Of a stretch of DNA of 64,000 bases, positions 35,508-44,641 are shown piece after piece. The translations under genes and the position numbers were made by a program. The first letter of the stretch is position 1. Every line of letters starts with the position of its first letter. Source of the DNA: Sphingomonas sp. IC081 (lineage in GTDB: Bacteria > Pseudomonadota > Alphaproteobacteria > Sphingomonadales > Sphingomonadaceae). The notes under the pieces are model-generated. The model was given only the letters and a program-made list of their open reading frames with translations, made no database searches and had not been told where the DNA came from. The stretch covers positions 3,846,010 through 3,910,009 of the forward strand of contig NZ_CP029761.1 of assembly GCF_006874585.1 (NCBI RefSeq), read 5' to 3'.

Positions 35508-36236
35508 TCAGTTCCGGTTTTTGAACCGCCAGCTGTCATTGCCCGTCTCGATGATGTCGCAGTGGTGCGTGATGCGATCGAGAAGAGCGGTGGTCATCTT
35601 GGGGTCGTGGAAGACGCTCGGCCATTCGCCGAAGGCGAGATTGGTCGTGATAATGACCGAGGTCTTTTCGTAGAGCTTGCTGATCAGGTGGAAGAGCATC
35701 TGGCCACCGGACCGGGCGAACGGCAGGTAGCCGAGCTCGTCAAGCACCACGAGATCAAGCCGCGAGAGTTGGGTGGCAAGGCTGCCGGCCTTGCCCAGGC
35801 GAGCCTCTTCCTCAAGCCGGTTCACCAGATCGACCGTATTGAAGTATCGGCCTCTGGCACCGGCGCGCACCACTGCGGCGGTGATGGCGAGAGCCAGATG
35901 AGTCTTGCCCGTGCCTGTTCCGCCGATCAGCACGATATTGCGCCGTTCCGGCAGGAACGAGCCCGTATGAAGCGAGCGGATCAGTCCTTCGTTGATCGGC
36001 GTGCCATCGAACATGAACCCATCCAGGTCCTTGATCGCCGGAAGCTTGGCTGCGGTCATGCGATAACGGATCGATGCCGCATCCCGGTGCGCCGTCTCCG
36101 CACGCAACAGGTCGCCCAACATCTCCATGACCGTTCTGTCTCGGCGGATGCCGTTGGTGACGGCATCATCGAAGGCCGCCACCATGCCCTTGAGCCCCAG
36201 CCCCTTGAGGGCGGCCATGATCTCATGCCGCTGCAT
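35508..36236 (-). CDS. istB: IS21 helper ATPase IstB
   Basis: This 242-residue AAA+ protein has Walker A GGTGTGKTHLALAI and Walker B LVVLDELGYLPF. It has the sensor region IITTNLAFGEWPSVFHD. It recruits and regulates the IstA transposase. It overlaps the istA end by 14 bases. Confidence 0.96.
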   Translation of the reverse strand: MQRHEIMAALKGLGLKGMVAAFDDAVTNGIRRDRTVMEMLGDLLRAETAHRDAASIRYRMTAAKLPAIKDLDGFMFDGTPINEGLIRSLHTGSFLPERRNIVLIGGTGTGKTHLALAITAAVVRAGARGRYFNTVDLVNRLEEEARLGKAGSLATQLSRLDLVVLDELGYLPFARSGGQMLFHLISKLYEKTSVIITTNLAFGEWPSVFHDPKMTTALLDRITHHCDIIETGNDSWRFKNRN

Positions 36237-37737
36237 CGAGGTCTCGCACGGTATCGTAGCGGCCGCAGTTCGCCTCTGGCGGATGCTTGAGCTTCAGGTT
36301 GACGACGACGTCCATAGCCTGGGCATCATGAGGCTCGCGGCGACGGGACAGGATGTTGAGGATGATCTCGTCGCTGATAGTACCGGCGCTGAGTGCCTCG
36401 CGCACTGCGGCCTCGACAGCCTCCAGGCCATCTTCGGGGACAGCGGCGAGGACGCGTACAAAGCGCCGGTCGGCATCGTCGCCCTTGCCCAACTTACGCC
36501 GCAATTGGGCCAGTGCAGGTGGGAGAGCCCAGTCCTGGAAGGGAGCACCATTGCGCAACGCACCGGGCTTGCGGGCGAGGATGGGCAGGTAGTGCCATGG
36601 ATCGAAGATTGTCTGGTTCCGGCCGAAGACCCGTTCGTGTTCGGCCACGACAGCGCCGTCGCAGCGGATCACGATGCGCGTTGCATAGGCCCGCACCTGC
36701 ACAGCCTGATGGGCCGCCTTTGCCATCACCGAGTACCGATTGCGATCGAAGCTCACGAGGCACGTCGAACTGGCTACGTGTTCGCTCTCGAAGAACCCGT
36801 CGAAGGGAACCGGTAGCGGTTGCAGCATCGGCCGCTCCACCTCCAGCGCCTGCGCGATCGTCATGCCTTCCTGGTCAGGATGCTGGTTGCGTTCCGCCCA
36901 GCGCCGGCACTCGGCTTCCAGCCAGATGTTCAGTTCCTCGAGGCTGGCAAAGCGCAGGCGCGGCTTGAACAGGCGCTCCCTACTGGTCTGAACCTGGTTC
37001 TCGACCTGACCCTTCTCCCACCCTGCGGCAGGACTACAGGCCACCGGCTCAACGCGATAGTGGTCCGTCATGATCAGAAACCGCCGGTTGAACAGGCGTT
37101 CCTTGCCGGTGAACACCGTCGTCACCGCCGTCTTCATATTGTCGTAGATGCCGCGCGTCGGAATCCCACCGAAGAAGGCAAAGGCGCGGGCATGTGCGTC
37201 GAACACCATCTCTTGCGTCTCGCGAGGATAGGCACGGACAAATGGTGCCCGTGACCAGCAAAACCGCATATGCGCGACCTTCACGCGCATTGGCTTGCCG
37301 GCGATCTCGACGTCCTCATGGCTCCAGTCGAACTGGTAAGCCTCGCCGGGCCGGTACATCAACGGGATGAACGCCTTGGTCATATCGCCGGCGTCAACGC
37401 GACGCTCACGCTTCCAGCGTGCAGCATAGCGCCGCACAGCGTCATAAGAGCCGCCAAACCCTTCGCGCTGAAGCAGATCATGGATCCGCGTCATGCGAAG
37501 CCGGTCACGCCGGGGCAGCCCTTCGTTCTCTTCAAGCAGTTCTTCCAGGCGAGTGCTGAAAGGGCCGGTCTGCGGCCGATGCTGTTCCTTGCGCTCGTAA
37601 CTGGCATCCGCGTTCGGCGCCCGGATCGCCTTGCGCACCGTGTTGCGCGACAGCCGCAAATCCCGCGCTATCGCCTTGATCGGCTTACCGTCCCGGTGCT
37701 CCCGACGGATCCTCGTAATCGTCTCCACAACCAACAT
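36223..37737 (-). CDS. istA: IS21 transposase IstA
   Basis: This 504-residue DDE transposase has an N-terminal helix-turn-helix (KAIARDLRLSRNTVRKAIRA). The catalytic core includes GEAYQFDWSHEDVEI, RGIYDNMKTAV and GWEKGQVENQVQ, giving the Asp, Asp and Glu. A C-terminal beta-barrel-like region follows. It is of normal length and apparently intact. Confidence 0.96.
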   Translation of the reverse strand: MLVVETITRIRREHRDGKPIKAIARDLRLSRNTVRKAIRAPNADASYERKEQHRPQTGPFSTRLEELLEENEGLPRRDRLRMTRIHDLLQREGFGGSYDAVRRYAARWKRERRVDAGDMTKAFIPLMYRPGEAYQFDWSHEDVEIAGKPMRVKVAHMRFCWSRAPFVRAYPRETQEMVFDAHARAFAFFGGIPTRGIYDNMKTAVTTVFTGKERLFNRRFLIMTDHYRVEPVACSPAAGWEKGQVENQVQTSRERLFKPRLRFASLEELNIWLEAECRRWAERNQHPDQEGMTIAQALEVERPMLQPLPVPFDGFFESEHVASSTCLVSFDRNRYSVMAKAAHQAVQVRAYATRIVIRCDGAVVAEHERVFGRNQTIFDPWHYLPILARKPGALRNGAPFQDWALPPALAQLRRKLGKGDDADRRFVRVLAAVPEDGLEAVEAAVREALSAGTISDEIILNILSRRREPHDAQAMDVVVNLKLKHPPEANCGRYDTVRDLDAAA

Positions 37738-37958
37738 CCCTGTACCCGCCGTCCGGAACCGAAACGGCGGCGCTTCTCACAATGAGATGAAGGGGGTCAA
37801 TTTTAGACGCCGATCACCCCGCTAAGGGGGTCAATTTTGCACGCCGCTCCACACTAAATAGTTGAAAATAATGATAATTTATTCTTGAGTCGTGATTCTC
37901 GCTCGATTAGTGGGTGTCCTCCGGTGCAATTCTGCACGTGATTTACGGGGGGACTTTT

Positions 37959-38177
37959 ATGAATGACGGGTGCGTTGAGCTTTGCGGCGAAACTTCCGTG
38001 GAGCTTCACGACATGGGGGACGAATGCCTTGTCCTGTGCGCCACCAATGACGCGGGAGAGGTCGAGAAGATCGCGTTGGAATGGGGGCAACTCTTGCAGG
38101 CCGTGGAGGCGCTGCGTCCGCGTTACGGCACCACAGCGAAAAACACAGAGCCAGCCGTGATGGCAATGGCGGGCTGA
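37959..38177 (+). CDS. Hypothetical protein, 72 aa
   Basis: The ATG at 37959 follows a GGGGGGA stretch. The protein is acidic (MNDGCVELCGETSVELHDMG at the start) and has no recognisable family. It is alone on the + strand between IS21 and the polymerase-like gene. The AT-rich 100 bases upstream probably hold its promoter. Confidence 0.55.
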   Translation: MNDGCVELCGETSVELHDMGDECLVLCATNDAGEVEKIALEWGQLLQAVEALRPRYGTTAKNTEPAVMAMAG

Positions 38178-38351
38178 CCCATGGGCGTGGCGCGGGGGAA
38201 GGGAACGCAAAAAACGTAACCGGTTAACCCCCCGCCTCCCCCTCGTATAGCGTAGGGCTGAAGTCAGCCTTCGGTGATACAGAGGATGATACAAAGAGAT
38301 ATTCTCCATAGTCATCACCTCAGGTCACTCCCTCAGGCAGACCCCAGCCCT

Positions 38352-39698
38352 TCAGCCTTCGATCACAGGGGAAACCCCCAGCCTATCCTTGAATATCTCT
38401 CCTATGATCCTCTTCACCAAGCCAGCGGAGGCCGTAGGGACAATCAGGCTGTCGTGGACAGGCAGGGCAGGAATATCATGCTCATAGGCCAGTGTTTCCA
38501 TAACGCTCAGAATGATCTCACTTTCTAGGAATTGAAGCTCTCCCCAGCCAACGGAAGCGTTGGTTCCACCGCCTAGCGGAAGGGGTAGCTTCTCAAGGAT
38601 TCTGTCTCCCGTCTCCTTTATCGGATACTCCTTGATTGGGTCGATGCCGTACTTGGCTGTTAGGTCCGCAGCCGCCTCCTTCGGCCATGATCGGTGGCGC
38701 TTTCCGTGGCTGATAGTCATTGTGACCCATTGCTTCACGATTGCCCTAGGTATCCCATCAATCGTGTATGGGTCGCCCTCCAGGCACTCCTTCGGCACAT
38801 GTCCTAGGCCAGCGAGAATGGTCAGATGGCTGGAGCGAAGGTCTAGCTCGACTGTAGACAAGCCGTTGAGCGTAATGGCCTTGCGGGCCTCTCGCTTGGC
38901 GTTCTGATAGTTCCCCCTACTGAGGGCGTAGAGTCTCCCGCCATGCCTCCATCCATGGTCGGGAAGCTGACCCTCCGCGAATATGCGCTTCAGGTGGACG
39001 GTAGGGCCGAACGGCTCGATGGCCTGATTGGATAGAAAGCCGTTGAGCTTCTCCATCCGGGCAATCATGGCAGCGGTCATAGGGTCTTTCGGGTCTATAG
39101 GAAGCGAAGGGCGCTTGCCGATCCCGGTAGACCTAGGAGGCTTTCCGCCCCGTAGGATCAGGTAGGCTTGCGGCTTGCTCTGTGCCTTCGCCAGTGCGTC
39201 AGCGTCAGGGCCGAAATGCTCATGCCAATCGGCAAGGGCGATGCCGCGATCTTCAAACCACTGGCGTAGGGCATCGGTCGCCCGAAAACGGGTGGCTTGC
39301 TGACCGGCGATTTGCCAGTTGCCCCCGGTCAGTTCCCCCTTTGCCATGCGCTGCTTGCCCAACTCCACTTCAATGAACCTGTCTGCGGTCATGGCCTCGA
39401 AGATGGGGCGAACGACCCGATAGCCGATAGCCTCTCCGGTGAACCCCTCCGGACGAATGGCACGATAGAGCCAGCCGCCATTGTCAGCAGGGTCGCGATG
39501 AAGGAGGTCAGCAATCAGCCCGCCGAACGCCTCCTTCTGTTTCTGTCGCGGCTTAGGCTTCTGACGGTCCCTCAGGAGGCATTCCAGCAAGGCGTTGCAT
39601 AGGCCCTTCGCTAAATCGGATTGGGGCCGGTCTAGGAGGGTGGCGAAGGTCGCCATTGCGTGCTGCTGGGGAAGTGAGAGAGGCAAGGATAGGGGCAT
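38352..39698 (-). CDS. Putative palm-domain polymerase-like protein (family A / single-subunit RNAP-like motifs)
   Basis: This 448-residue protein has no firm family name. The C-terminal half carries three blocks in the order of family A polymerases and T7-like RNA polymerases. These are STVELDLRSSHLTILAG (residues 281-297; motif A-like, D286), IVKQWVTMTISHGK (320-333; motif B-like) and ALPVHDSLIVP (411-421; motif C-like VHD). The block LQFLESEIILSVMETL precedes motif C. Similar proteins with LPVHDSxIV occur in alphaproteobacterial mobile elements as unnamed proteins, which I recall but did not check. The start could also be ATG 39656. Inference: a mobile-element replication or transcription enzyme. 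The polymerase call rests on motifs only. Confidence 0.6.
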   Translation of the reverse strand: MPLSLPLSLPQQHAMATFATLLDRPQSDLAKGLCNALLECLLRDRQKPKPRQKQKEAFGGLIADLLHRDPADNGGWLYRAIRPEGFTGEAIGYRVVRPIFEAMTADRFIEVELGKQRMAKGELTGGNWQIAGQQATRFRATDALRQWFEDRGIALADWHEHFGPDADALAKAQSKPQAYLILRGGKPPRSTGIGKRPSLPIDPKDPMTAAMIARMEKLNGFLSNQAIEPFGPTVHLKRIFAEGQLPDHGWRHGGRLYALSRGNYQNAKREARKAITLNGLSTVELDLRSSHLTILAGLGHVPKECLEGDPYTIDGIPRAIVKQWVTMTISHGKRHRSWPKEAAADLTAKYGIDPIKEYPIKETGDRILEKLPLPLGGGTNASVGWGELQFLESEIILSVMETLAYEHDIPALPVHDSLIVPTASAGLVKRIIGEIFKDRLGVSPVIEG

Positions 39699-39733
39699 GT
39701 GGTCAAGTCACGGTTATGTTGATGGAATTACAG

Positions 39734-39829
39734 CCCTAGGAGGCCGTCTAGGGCGCAAAGACTAGGTGGTATGAAAGGCCAGCACCATGTTCCTTTGCGC
39801 CCTGTAGGGCCTCCTAGGCGCTCCTAGGG
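39734..39829. repeat. Imperfect inverted repeat between virion-like and polymerase-like genes
   Basis: The left arm, CCCTAGGAGGCC...GGGCGCAAAG (39734-39760), pairs with CTTTGCGCCC...GGCCTCCTAGG (39793-39829). CCTAGG-type hexamers are repeated around it. It fills the only gap between two minus-strand genes, so it is a terminator, an operator or a replication or packaging signal. Confidence 0.6.
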
Positions 39830-39830
39830 C

Positions 39831-42194
39831 TTATCGTTTTATCTGCTCAATCAAGGGCGTAAGGACGCTGCGGCCATAGTCCCTGTGATCCGCCCCAAGG
39901 CGGTCCAAGGCGTCGGTCGCGATACCCTGTGCCTTCGCACGGCTGGACGTATTGCCGATGGATGCCACCGCTGTTGCAAGCGCCTCCTTCGCGTCCGATG
40001 GGAGCGCGGGGTGATCCATCACGGTGCGGAGAGTCTCCGAAACACGTTGCTGATTGCCCCGAGCGGTCGCGGCGTAGGCCAGCGGATTGCGGATGGTTTC
40101 CGCACTGGCCTGCCGTGCCCGTAGTTCCGCAAGCTGCTGGCGCACTTCCCCAGCCTTAATCAAGTCAGGGTCGGTCGCTGCCTGCTCGGGGTACACTTCG
40201 CTGACGCGGGCGTTCCAAGCATTCTGACCCTCACCGCCAGACATGGTAACAGGGTCGAGCCTGTCCAGTTCGGCTATCAGTTCGGCCTCTCGGGCAGAGA
40301 GCTTAGCCAGACCTTCGCCATAGGAGGCTGGGGCTGCTTCTCGACTTGCAGCCTGCGATGGTGGCGTCCACTTCGGGTCCCGCTTCAAGACTCCATTATC
40401 TGCCATGCTGCCGAGACGGTCGATTAGGGCGTTGCCTGCATTGCCCGCCATGAGCTTCGATGGGTCATCCAAGTGCGCCTTGAACTGATCGGACGTAATT
40501 GCACCGTCATTCAGAGCCTTGAGTGCCCCTGCGTCCTGCTCGGCAGGCAGGAGGCCGGTCCTGTCATAGATCGAACCGCGATAGCCTCCGGACGGCTTCA
40601 CGTTATCCCGAGCGTTGGCAATCCCGACCTTACGGCCTTCGGCGTTGAGACGATCCGCTTCCGCCTGTGCTGCCTTCTTGGCGAGGTATGGGGCGTCAAG
40701 GGCGTCAGCAGATAGGCGAGACAAGGAATCTGACCCATTTGCACTTTCCCTTGCAGCAATGACTTCCGGCAGATTGGCAAATCGAGAGGCCTTTCCGGCG
40801 AGAGACAACGCTTCCGCTACCTGACGGGAACGGCTCCGAGACATGGCACGCCCAAGGTTTCCACCGATGGCACCCCCGATGGGGCCTCCTACCTTCCACC
40901 CAGCCGTAGAGCCGATGGTGCCACCAATGTCGGCAGCGATGCGACTACCGGAGGCGTTCCGGCCCTCAGGGACGTAGGCCCTCAGGCGGCGGGATTTCTC
41001 GACTGCTTCCGCCACAGCGTCTCCGGCTGGCGTTCCGTCCCGCAGGGATTGGACCTCGCTATCGGACAGAAGATGGCGCTTTGCCATAGCTGTCTGAAGG
41101 CGGGCCTTAGTTGAGGGCGGGAGGTCCAGCGACTTCAATTCATCCACCGGCAGATAGGAGGTTTCAAGATCATCGATGCGGCTAAGGAGGGTCGATTCCT
41201 GCGCCTTCGAGAGCTTCTGCTTCGCATTGCCTACGCTGAGCGTCCTGACGATCTTATCCAAATCGTCGGAGACTTTCGCGTCCGTCAGCGCGTGAGGGTT
41301 CCCAGCCTGAGCTTTTGCGAATTGGGCATCAGCGAGTTTCGGGAACAGTCGGCGGGCCGCAGGGCTTAGGATCGCCCCGGTTGCCTTAGTGGCACCGTGC
41401 AGTGCAGTGCCGCCAATCGCGCCCAGCGCAGCGCCCGTGGCAGCGCCGTCCAGCCGATCAGTGATGCCACCTTCGTCAGAGCCAAAGCCATAGGCGGCAC
41501 CGTATGCGGCCCCCGTCTTTGCAGCGGCCCCCAGCTTCCCGAGGGTGCCAAGGGCCTTTGCGCCCCCAAGTCCTCCGGTGATGGGAAGCAGACCCCCAGC
41601 AAGGCCACCGCCAAGGAAATAGCCGAAATGCTCATCCTCTGCGGCTTTCTTCACGCCACGATAGGCGTCAATGTTCTCATTGGCCGCGTCTGACAGGCTC
41701 TTGCCGTCCCATATCGAGCTTTTGCCGATGCCGGGAATAACAGCCGCAAGGCCACCGCCGATTTCGTCGTCCAATCCGAAGGAGAGACCGTCCAGAGCGC
41801 CAAGGCCGAAGGCACCAAGACGAGAGGTCTGCTCAGGGGTGGGAGGCGCTGCGGTGGGCGACTGTGGTAATGGCGTAGGCTGGGGATGCTTCAGGCTCGC
41901 TTGATAATCAGCTTCCTGCTGTTTGACCCAATCGTCATTGAAGCCGCCTGTTTCGGGGTTGTAAGCGTTACCTCCGAAACCGTCAGGGGCGTAGATTTCG
42001 GGGTCCTTAGGCTGGGGTTGTGCAAGGGGTTGCCGGTTGGCTGCTTGGGGCGTGGGCGTTATGTGCCCCTGTGGGCTTGCTTGCGTTGATTGGACAATCT
42101 CATTGATCGTGGCTTCCTGTTCCTGGGGGGACATTTTCAGGAAGGTGTCATCGACTTCGACGCGGCCAAGGCCGTCGATTTCGAGAATGGGCAT
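39831..42194 (-). CDS. Phage internal virion/ejection-like protein
   Basis: This 787-residue protein resembles the N-terminal layout of podophage internal or ejection proteins: MPILEIDGLGRVEVDDTFLK, MSPQEQEATINEI, then a long Pro/Gln-rich linker. Residues about 120-310 are Gly/Ala-rich with glycine-zipper stretches (FGLGALDGLSFGLDDEIGGG, YFLGGGLAGGLLPITGGLGG), which fits membrane penetration during DNA ejection. The C-terminal half is helical and polar. No enzyme motif is seen. It indicates a phage-derived block in the island. Confidence 0.6.
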   Translation of the reverse strand: MPILEIDGLGRVEVDDTFLKMSPQEQEATINEIVQSTQASPQGHITPTPQAANRQPLAQPQPKDPEIYAPDGFGGNAYNPETGGFNDDWVKQQEADYQASLKHPQPTPLPQSPTAAPPTPEQTSRLGAFGLGALDGLSFGLDDEIGGGLAAVIPGIGKSSIWDGKSLSDAANENIDAYRGVKKAAEDEHFGYFLGGGLAGGLLPITGGLGGAKALGTLGKLGAAAKTGAAYGAAYGFGSDEGGITDRLDGAATGAALGAIGGTALHGATKATGAILSPAARRLFPKLADAQFAKAQAGNPHALTDAKVSDDLDKIVRTLSVGNAKQKLSKAQESTLLSRIDDLETSYLPVDELKSLDLPPSTKARLQTAMAKRHLLSDSEVQSLRDGTPAGDAVAEAVEKSRRLRAYVPEGRNASGSRIAADIGGTIGSTAGWKVGGPIGGAIGGNLGRAMSRSRSRQVAEALSLAGKASRFANLPEVIAARESANGSDSLSRLSADALDAPYLAKKAAQAEADRLNAEGRKVGIANARDNVKPSGGYRGSIYDRTGLLPAEQDAGALKALNDGAITSDQFKAHLDDPSKLMAGNAGNALIDRLGSMADNGVLKRDPKWTPPSQAASREAAPASYGEGLAKLSAREAELIAELDRLDPVTMSGGEGQNAWNARVSEVYPEQAATDPDLIKAGEVRQQLAELRARQASAETIRNPLAYAATARGNQQRVSETLRTVMDHPALPSDAKEALATAVASIGNTSSRAKAQGIATDALDRLGADHRDYGRSVLTPLIEQIKR

Positions 42195-42317
42195 TAGTTT
42201 TTGGTTTTCCTAGGAATATGGCCTCTCTTTGGCTGCGCCTGAGAATGTGTGCACACATGGAGATGCGGTGCGGGCGAGAGGCGGGGGTTAGATTGTGTTG
42301 GGTGGGAGGTGACGGGG

Positions 42318-42713
42318 TTAGGCGTCAGGATCGGATTTCCATTCGCGTATCCATCGCCGTGTCGTCGTGGCGCTAACGCCGAACACGGCGGCCAGCGCAG
42401 TGCCCGTGCAATCGGTCGCAAGCCAATGGCAGTGCGCGGCCTCTTCTCGCTGAGAGTAGCGGGTAGCGTTGGTGACGCGCTTGTGTTCCGAGCAGGATAA
42501 GACCCGCAAGTGTTTGCGGTTCACGCACCCCCTGTTTCCGCAGATATGGTCTACTTCATAACCGGGCGGTATCGAATCTGGACCGTACTTCGAGAGGTAT
42601 GCAAGCCGGTGTGCGCCTACATGGCTCCTTCGCGGTCCTGTGCGGGGGCGTAGTTGGAGATACCCTTTTCGATTCCGTGAATGGCTGACGATCTCGATGC
42701 AGGACTGGCGCAT
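42318..42713 (-). CDS. HNH endonuclease (homing-type)
   Basis: This 131-residue protein has HNH core PGYEVDHICGNRGCVNRKHL and LSCSEHKR, followed by a helix-turn-helix-like end (GTALAAVFGVSATTTRRWIR). The open frame extends to 42839, but the start MRQSCIEIVSHSRN at 42713 avoids overlap with the upstream gene and fits the family. The gap to the virion-like gene contains a 14-bp palindrome at 42245-42258 (ATGTGTGCACACAT). Confidence 0.75.
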   Translation of the reverse strand: MRQSCIEIVSHSRNRKGYLQLRPRTGPRRSHVGAHRLAYLSKYGPDSIPPGYEVDHICGNRGCVNRKHLRVLSCSEHKRVTNATRYSQREEAAHCHWLATDCTGTALAAVFGVSATTTRRWIREWKSDPDA

Positions 42714-42778
42714 CGTGGGGTGAGGGATGCGGGCAAACTTCAATGGGCGCTTCTGACGACCACTTTTCCTAGCTGCGC

Positions 42779-43303
42779 TCAAAGGCCCGCGTTCCCGGCA
42801 AGCTCTGGATGGTAATGGGTCAGCAGTCGCTTCGCCCATTTCTTGCGCTTGCTCATGCCTCCGGGGGACCTAACGATTGTCAGGGCCTCTATGGTGGCCT
42901 CCGCGCCTTCCGTGTCGTCGGGAGCAATGACCCCTCGGGCTTGGAGGGTGGAAACAAGGGCGTCGGCTTCTAGTCTTGCTGCGGTCTTGGCAACGGCTGC
43001 GGAGCGATGGTCCCAGCCTACAGGGGTGCCGTGGAATCGTCCTTTGCGAGCCATGTTCTTAGGGTCGCGTCGGGAGGCGAGTTCCTTGGCGTAGGCCGAG
43101 CGTTCCTCAGGGGTCTTTAGCTTGTCCCATATCCCGGCCTTCCGATTCGGAGAGCGGGGCTTGGCGGCTGGGGGAGGCGGTGGGGCCATCGGGGCCGCGA
43201 GGGCCTTTTCGATGAAGCTGGCGACTGTTTCCGGCCTCTCTGGACGGGGCGTGCGTGGAGGTTTCCGCGACCGCTTGGGCCGCGCGAATGATGGTGTGGT
43301 CAT
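42779..43303 (-). CDS. Hypothetical phage-like protein, 174 aa
   Basis: A very basic N-terminus (MTTPSFARPKRSRKPPRTPR) is followed by a Pro-rich stretch and a helical body (KLKTPEERSAYAKELASRRD). The tail MSKRKKWAKRLLTHYHPELA is basic. Size and position upstream of phage-like genes would fit a small terminase or DNA-binding protein. I cannot assign it. Confidence 0.5.
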   Translation of the reverse strand: MTTPSFARPKRSRKPPRTPRPERPETVASFIEKALAAPMAPPPPPAAKPRSPNRKAGIWDKLKTPEERSAYAKELASRRDPKNMARKGRFHGTPVGWDHRSAAVAKTAARLEADALVSTLQARGVIAPDDTEGAEATIEALTIVRSPGGMSKRKKWAKRLLTHYHPELAGNAGL

Positions 43304-44048
43304 TGGTGCTTCTTGGAGTGTGGCGTGAAGGCTCCTGTGGGCGAGCCTGACGCGGTTTGCTGGATGTATCCGGCTTTTACCCCGGTCGGCAACAAGAGTG
43401 CCGCCCTCAGGATATAAAAGGGGTATATTCCAAACGGCGGTTTTCTGGGGTTTTCGGCAGTGCCGAGTGCGCTGGAAATGCCCCGGCTCTTGTTGCTCTC
43501 AGGGTATATGTGGGGTTTAGTTCAGCCAGCAACAAAAGCACCGCCTTCTAGATATATCGGACTTTTAGTCCAAATGGCGGATTTCTGCGGGTTTGCGAGT
43601 GGGCTTCAAGACAGGCGGGTCTTGTTGTCTACCGGGTATATCAGCAGGCAGTCCGAGGCAGATAAAATCCAGTTTCCATTTTGCTTAAAAATCGGCGGAT
43701 TTCTGCGGATTTTGGCCTGATTTTGGCCCTAAAAGGCAAAGGGCCTTCGCAGGTTTGGAGAGAGGGCTTTTAAGATCGAATAGGGACTGTTTGTCATATG
43801 TCTGCCATTTGTAATCATATGGGCTGGGGCGGGCGGGCAAATTGAGGCCAGTCGGAAGGGAAGTGGGGGTTGTTGTGGCCCGCGCTACATGGAGACATTG
43901 CGCCTGTTGTCACCGGCAAGGCGCTCAGCCAGATATCCATCGAAAATTCGCTATTCAGTTGCCCTTGCATTCAATCACGTGCTTCTTAGTACTAAAATTC
44001 ACTGCACTTAGATGGCGAAAACCTAAAAATCATATTTTCGGGGAACCC
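43304..44048. repeat. Non-coding block with degenerate tandem repeats
   Basis: This 745-base stretch has no convincing gene. Between 43360 and 43715 a unit of about 115-140 bp recurs two to three times in degenerate form. Shared pieces are GGCGGATTTCTGCGG (43577, 43693; variant GGCGGTTTTCTGGGG at 43436), GCAACAAGAG/GCAACAAAAG (43389, 43529), CTTGTTG (43488, 43621) and GGGTATAT (43411, 43502, 43634). AACAAGAG and CTCTTGTT are inverted relative to each other. It could be iterons, an operator array or phage promoters. The rest (43716-44048) shows nothing clear apart from a possible ribosome site GGGGAA before 44049. Confidence 0.6.
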
Positions 44049-44641
44049 ATGAAGCTTATTTTCAAATATTTTTTAGAAGAGCGTCTCGATGATGTATTTT
44101 TGCGCGATGGTCACGTAGGCATAAAGTGCTCACTACCGCAGGAATATAACGACCCATATGAACTATTTCTAGGCGTGGATTTCGATCAGGGATCTGAACT
44201 TTTGGCGACCTATAGTGAGGTCGTGCAGGAAATACCTTCACAGCTTACTAGCTGCTTCTCGAAGTCGCCGGTGGTGGCCCCTATGTGGGCACACTACGCG
44301 AACGATCACCGAGGATTTGTTATCGGATTTGACGTTGCTCAGTTCCAAGAAGCGTTCCCCGAATTGTTGGTGAGAGAAATCTCTTATCTACAGCGTCCGA
44401 GCGAAAGTTTAGTTGGGTTCACGGAGATGGCCGCCCACCGTAGAAAGCCAAGAGATGCCATGCGTTTGCGGGATGCGGTGAGATATCATAGCTATTTCTC
44501 GAAGTATAAAGAATGGAGCTACGAACAAGAGGTCCGAGCGGTCAACTTCGAGGACTACGTTGAAGACGTTCATGGTCACAAGATAATCTACGTACCCAAG
44601 CAGTGCGTCGCGGTCGTCGTCGCTGGTGCAAAGTCCACTGA

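Larger units (their letters stand above)
35296..37853 (-). mobile_element. IS21-family insertion sequence
   Basis: The element is about 2558 bp. Its ends are TGTCAACCGGCGCGC (left) and TGTGGAGCGGCGTGC (right, read inward). Each end carries two copies of a GGCG...TTGACCCCC-type repeat: 35304-35323 and 35328-35346 on the left, 37792-37811 and 37826-37845 on the right. It contains istA and istB. No matching target duplication is visible (left flank ATTCATCA, right flank CTAAATAG), so one flank was probably lost by an adjacent deletion. Confidence 0.88.

Noticed and set aside
43360..43715. T7-like promoter array for a phage RNA polymerase
   Set aside because: The repeats are longer and more degenerate than phage promoters, and no 20-base identical core is repeated. 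It is kept only as one of several possibilities.
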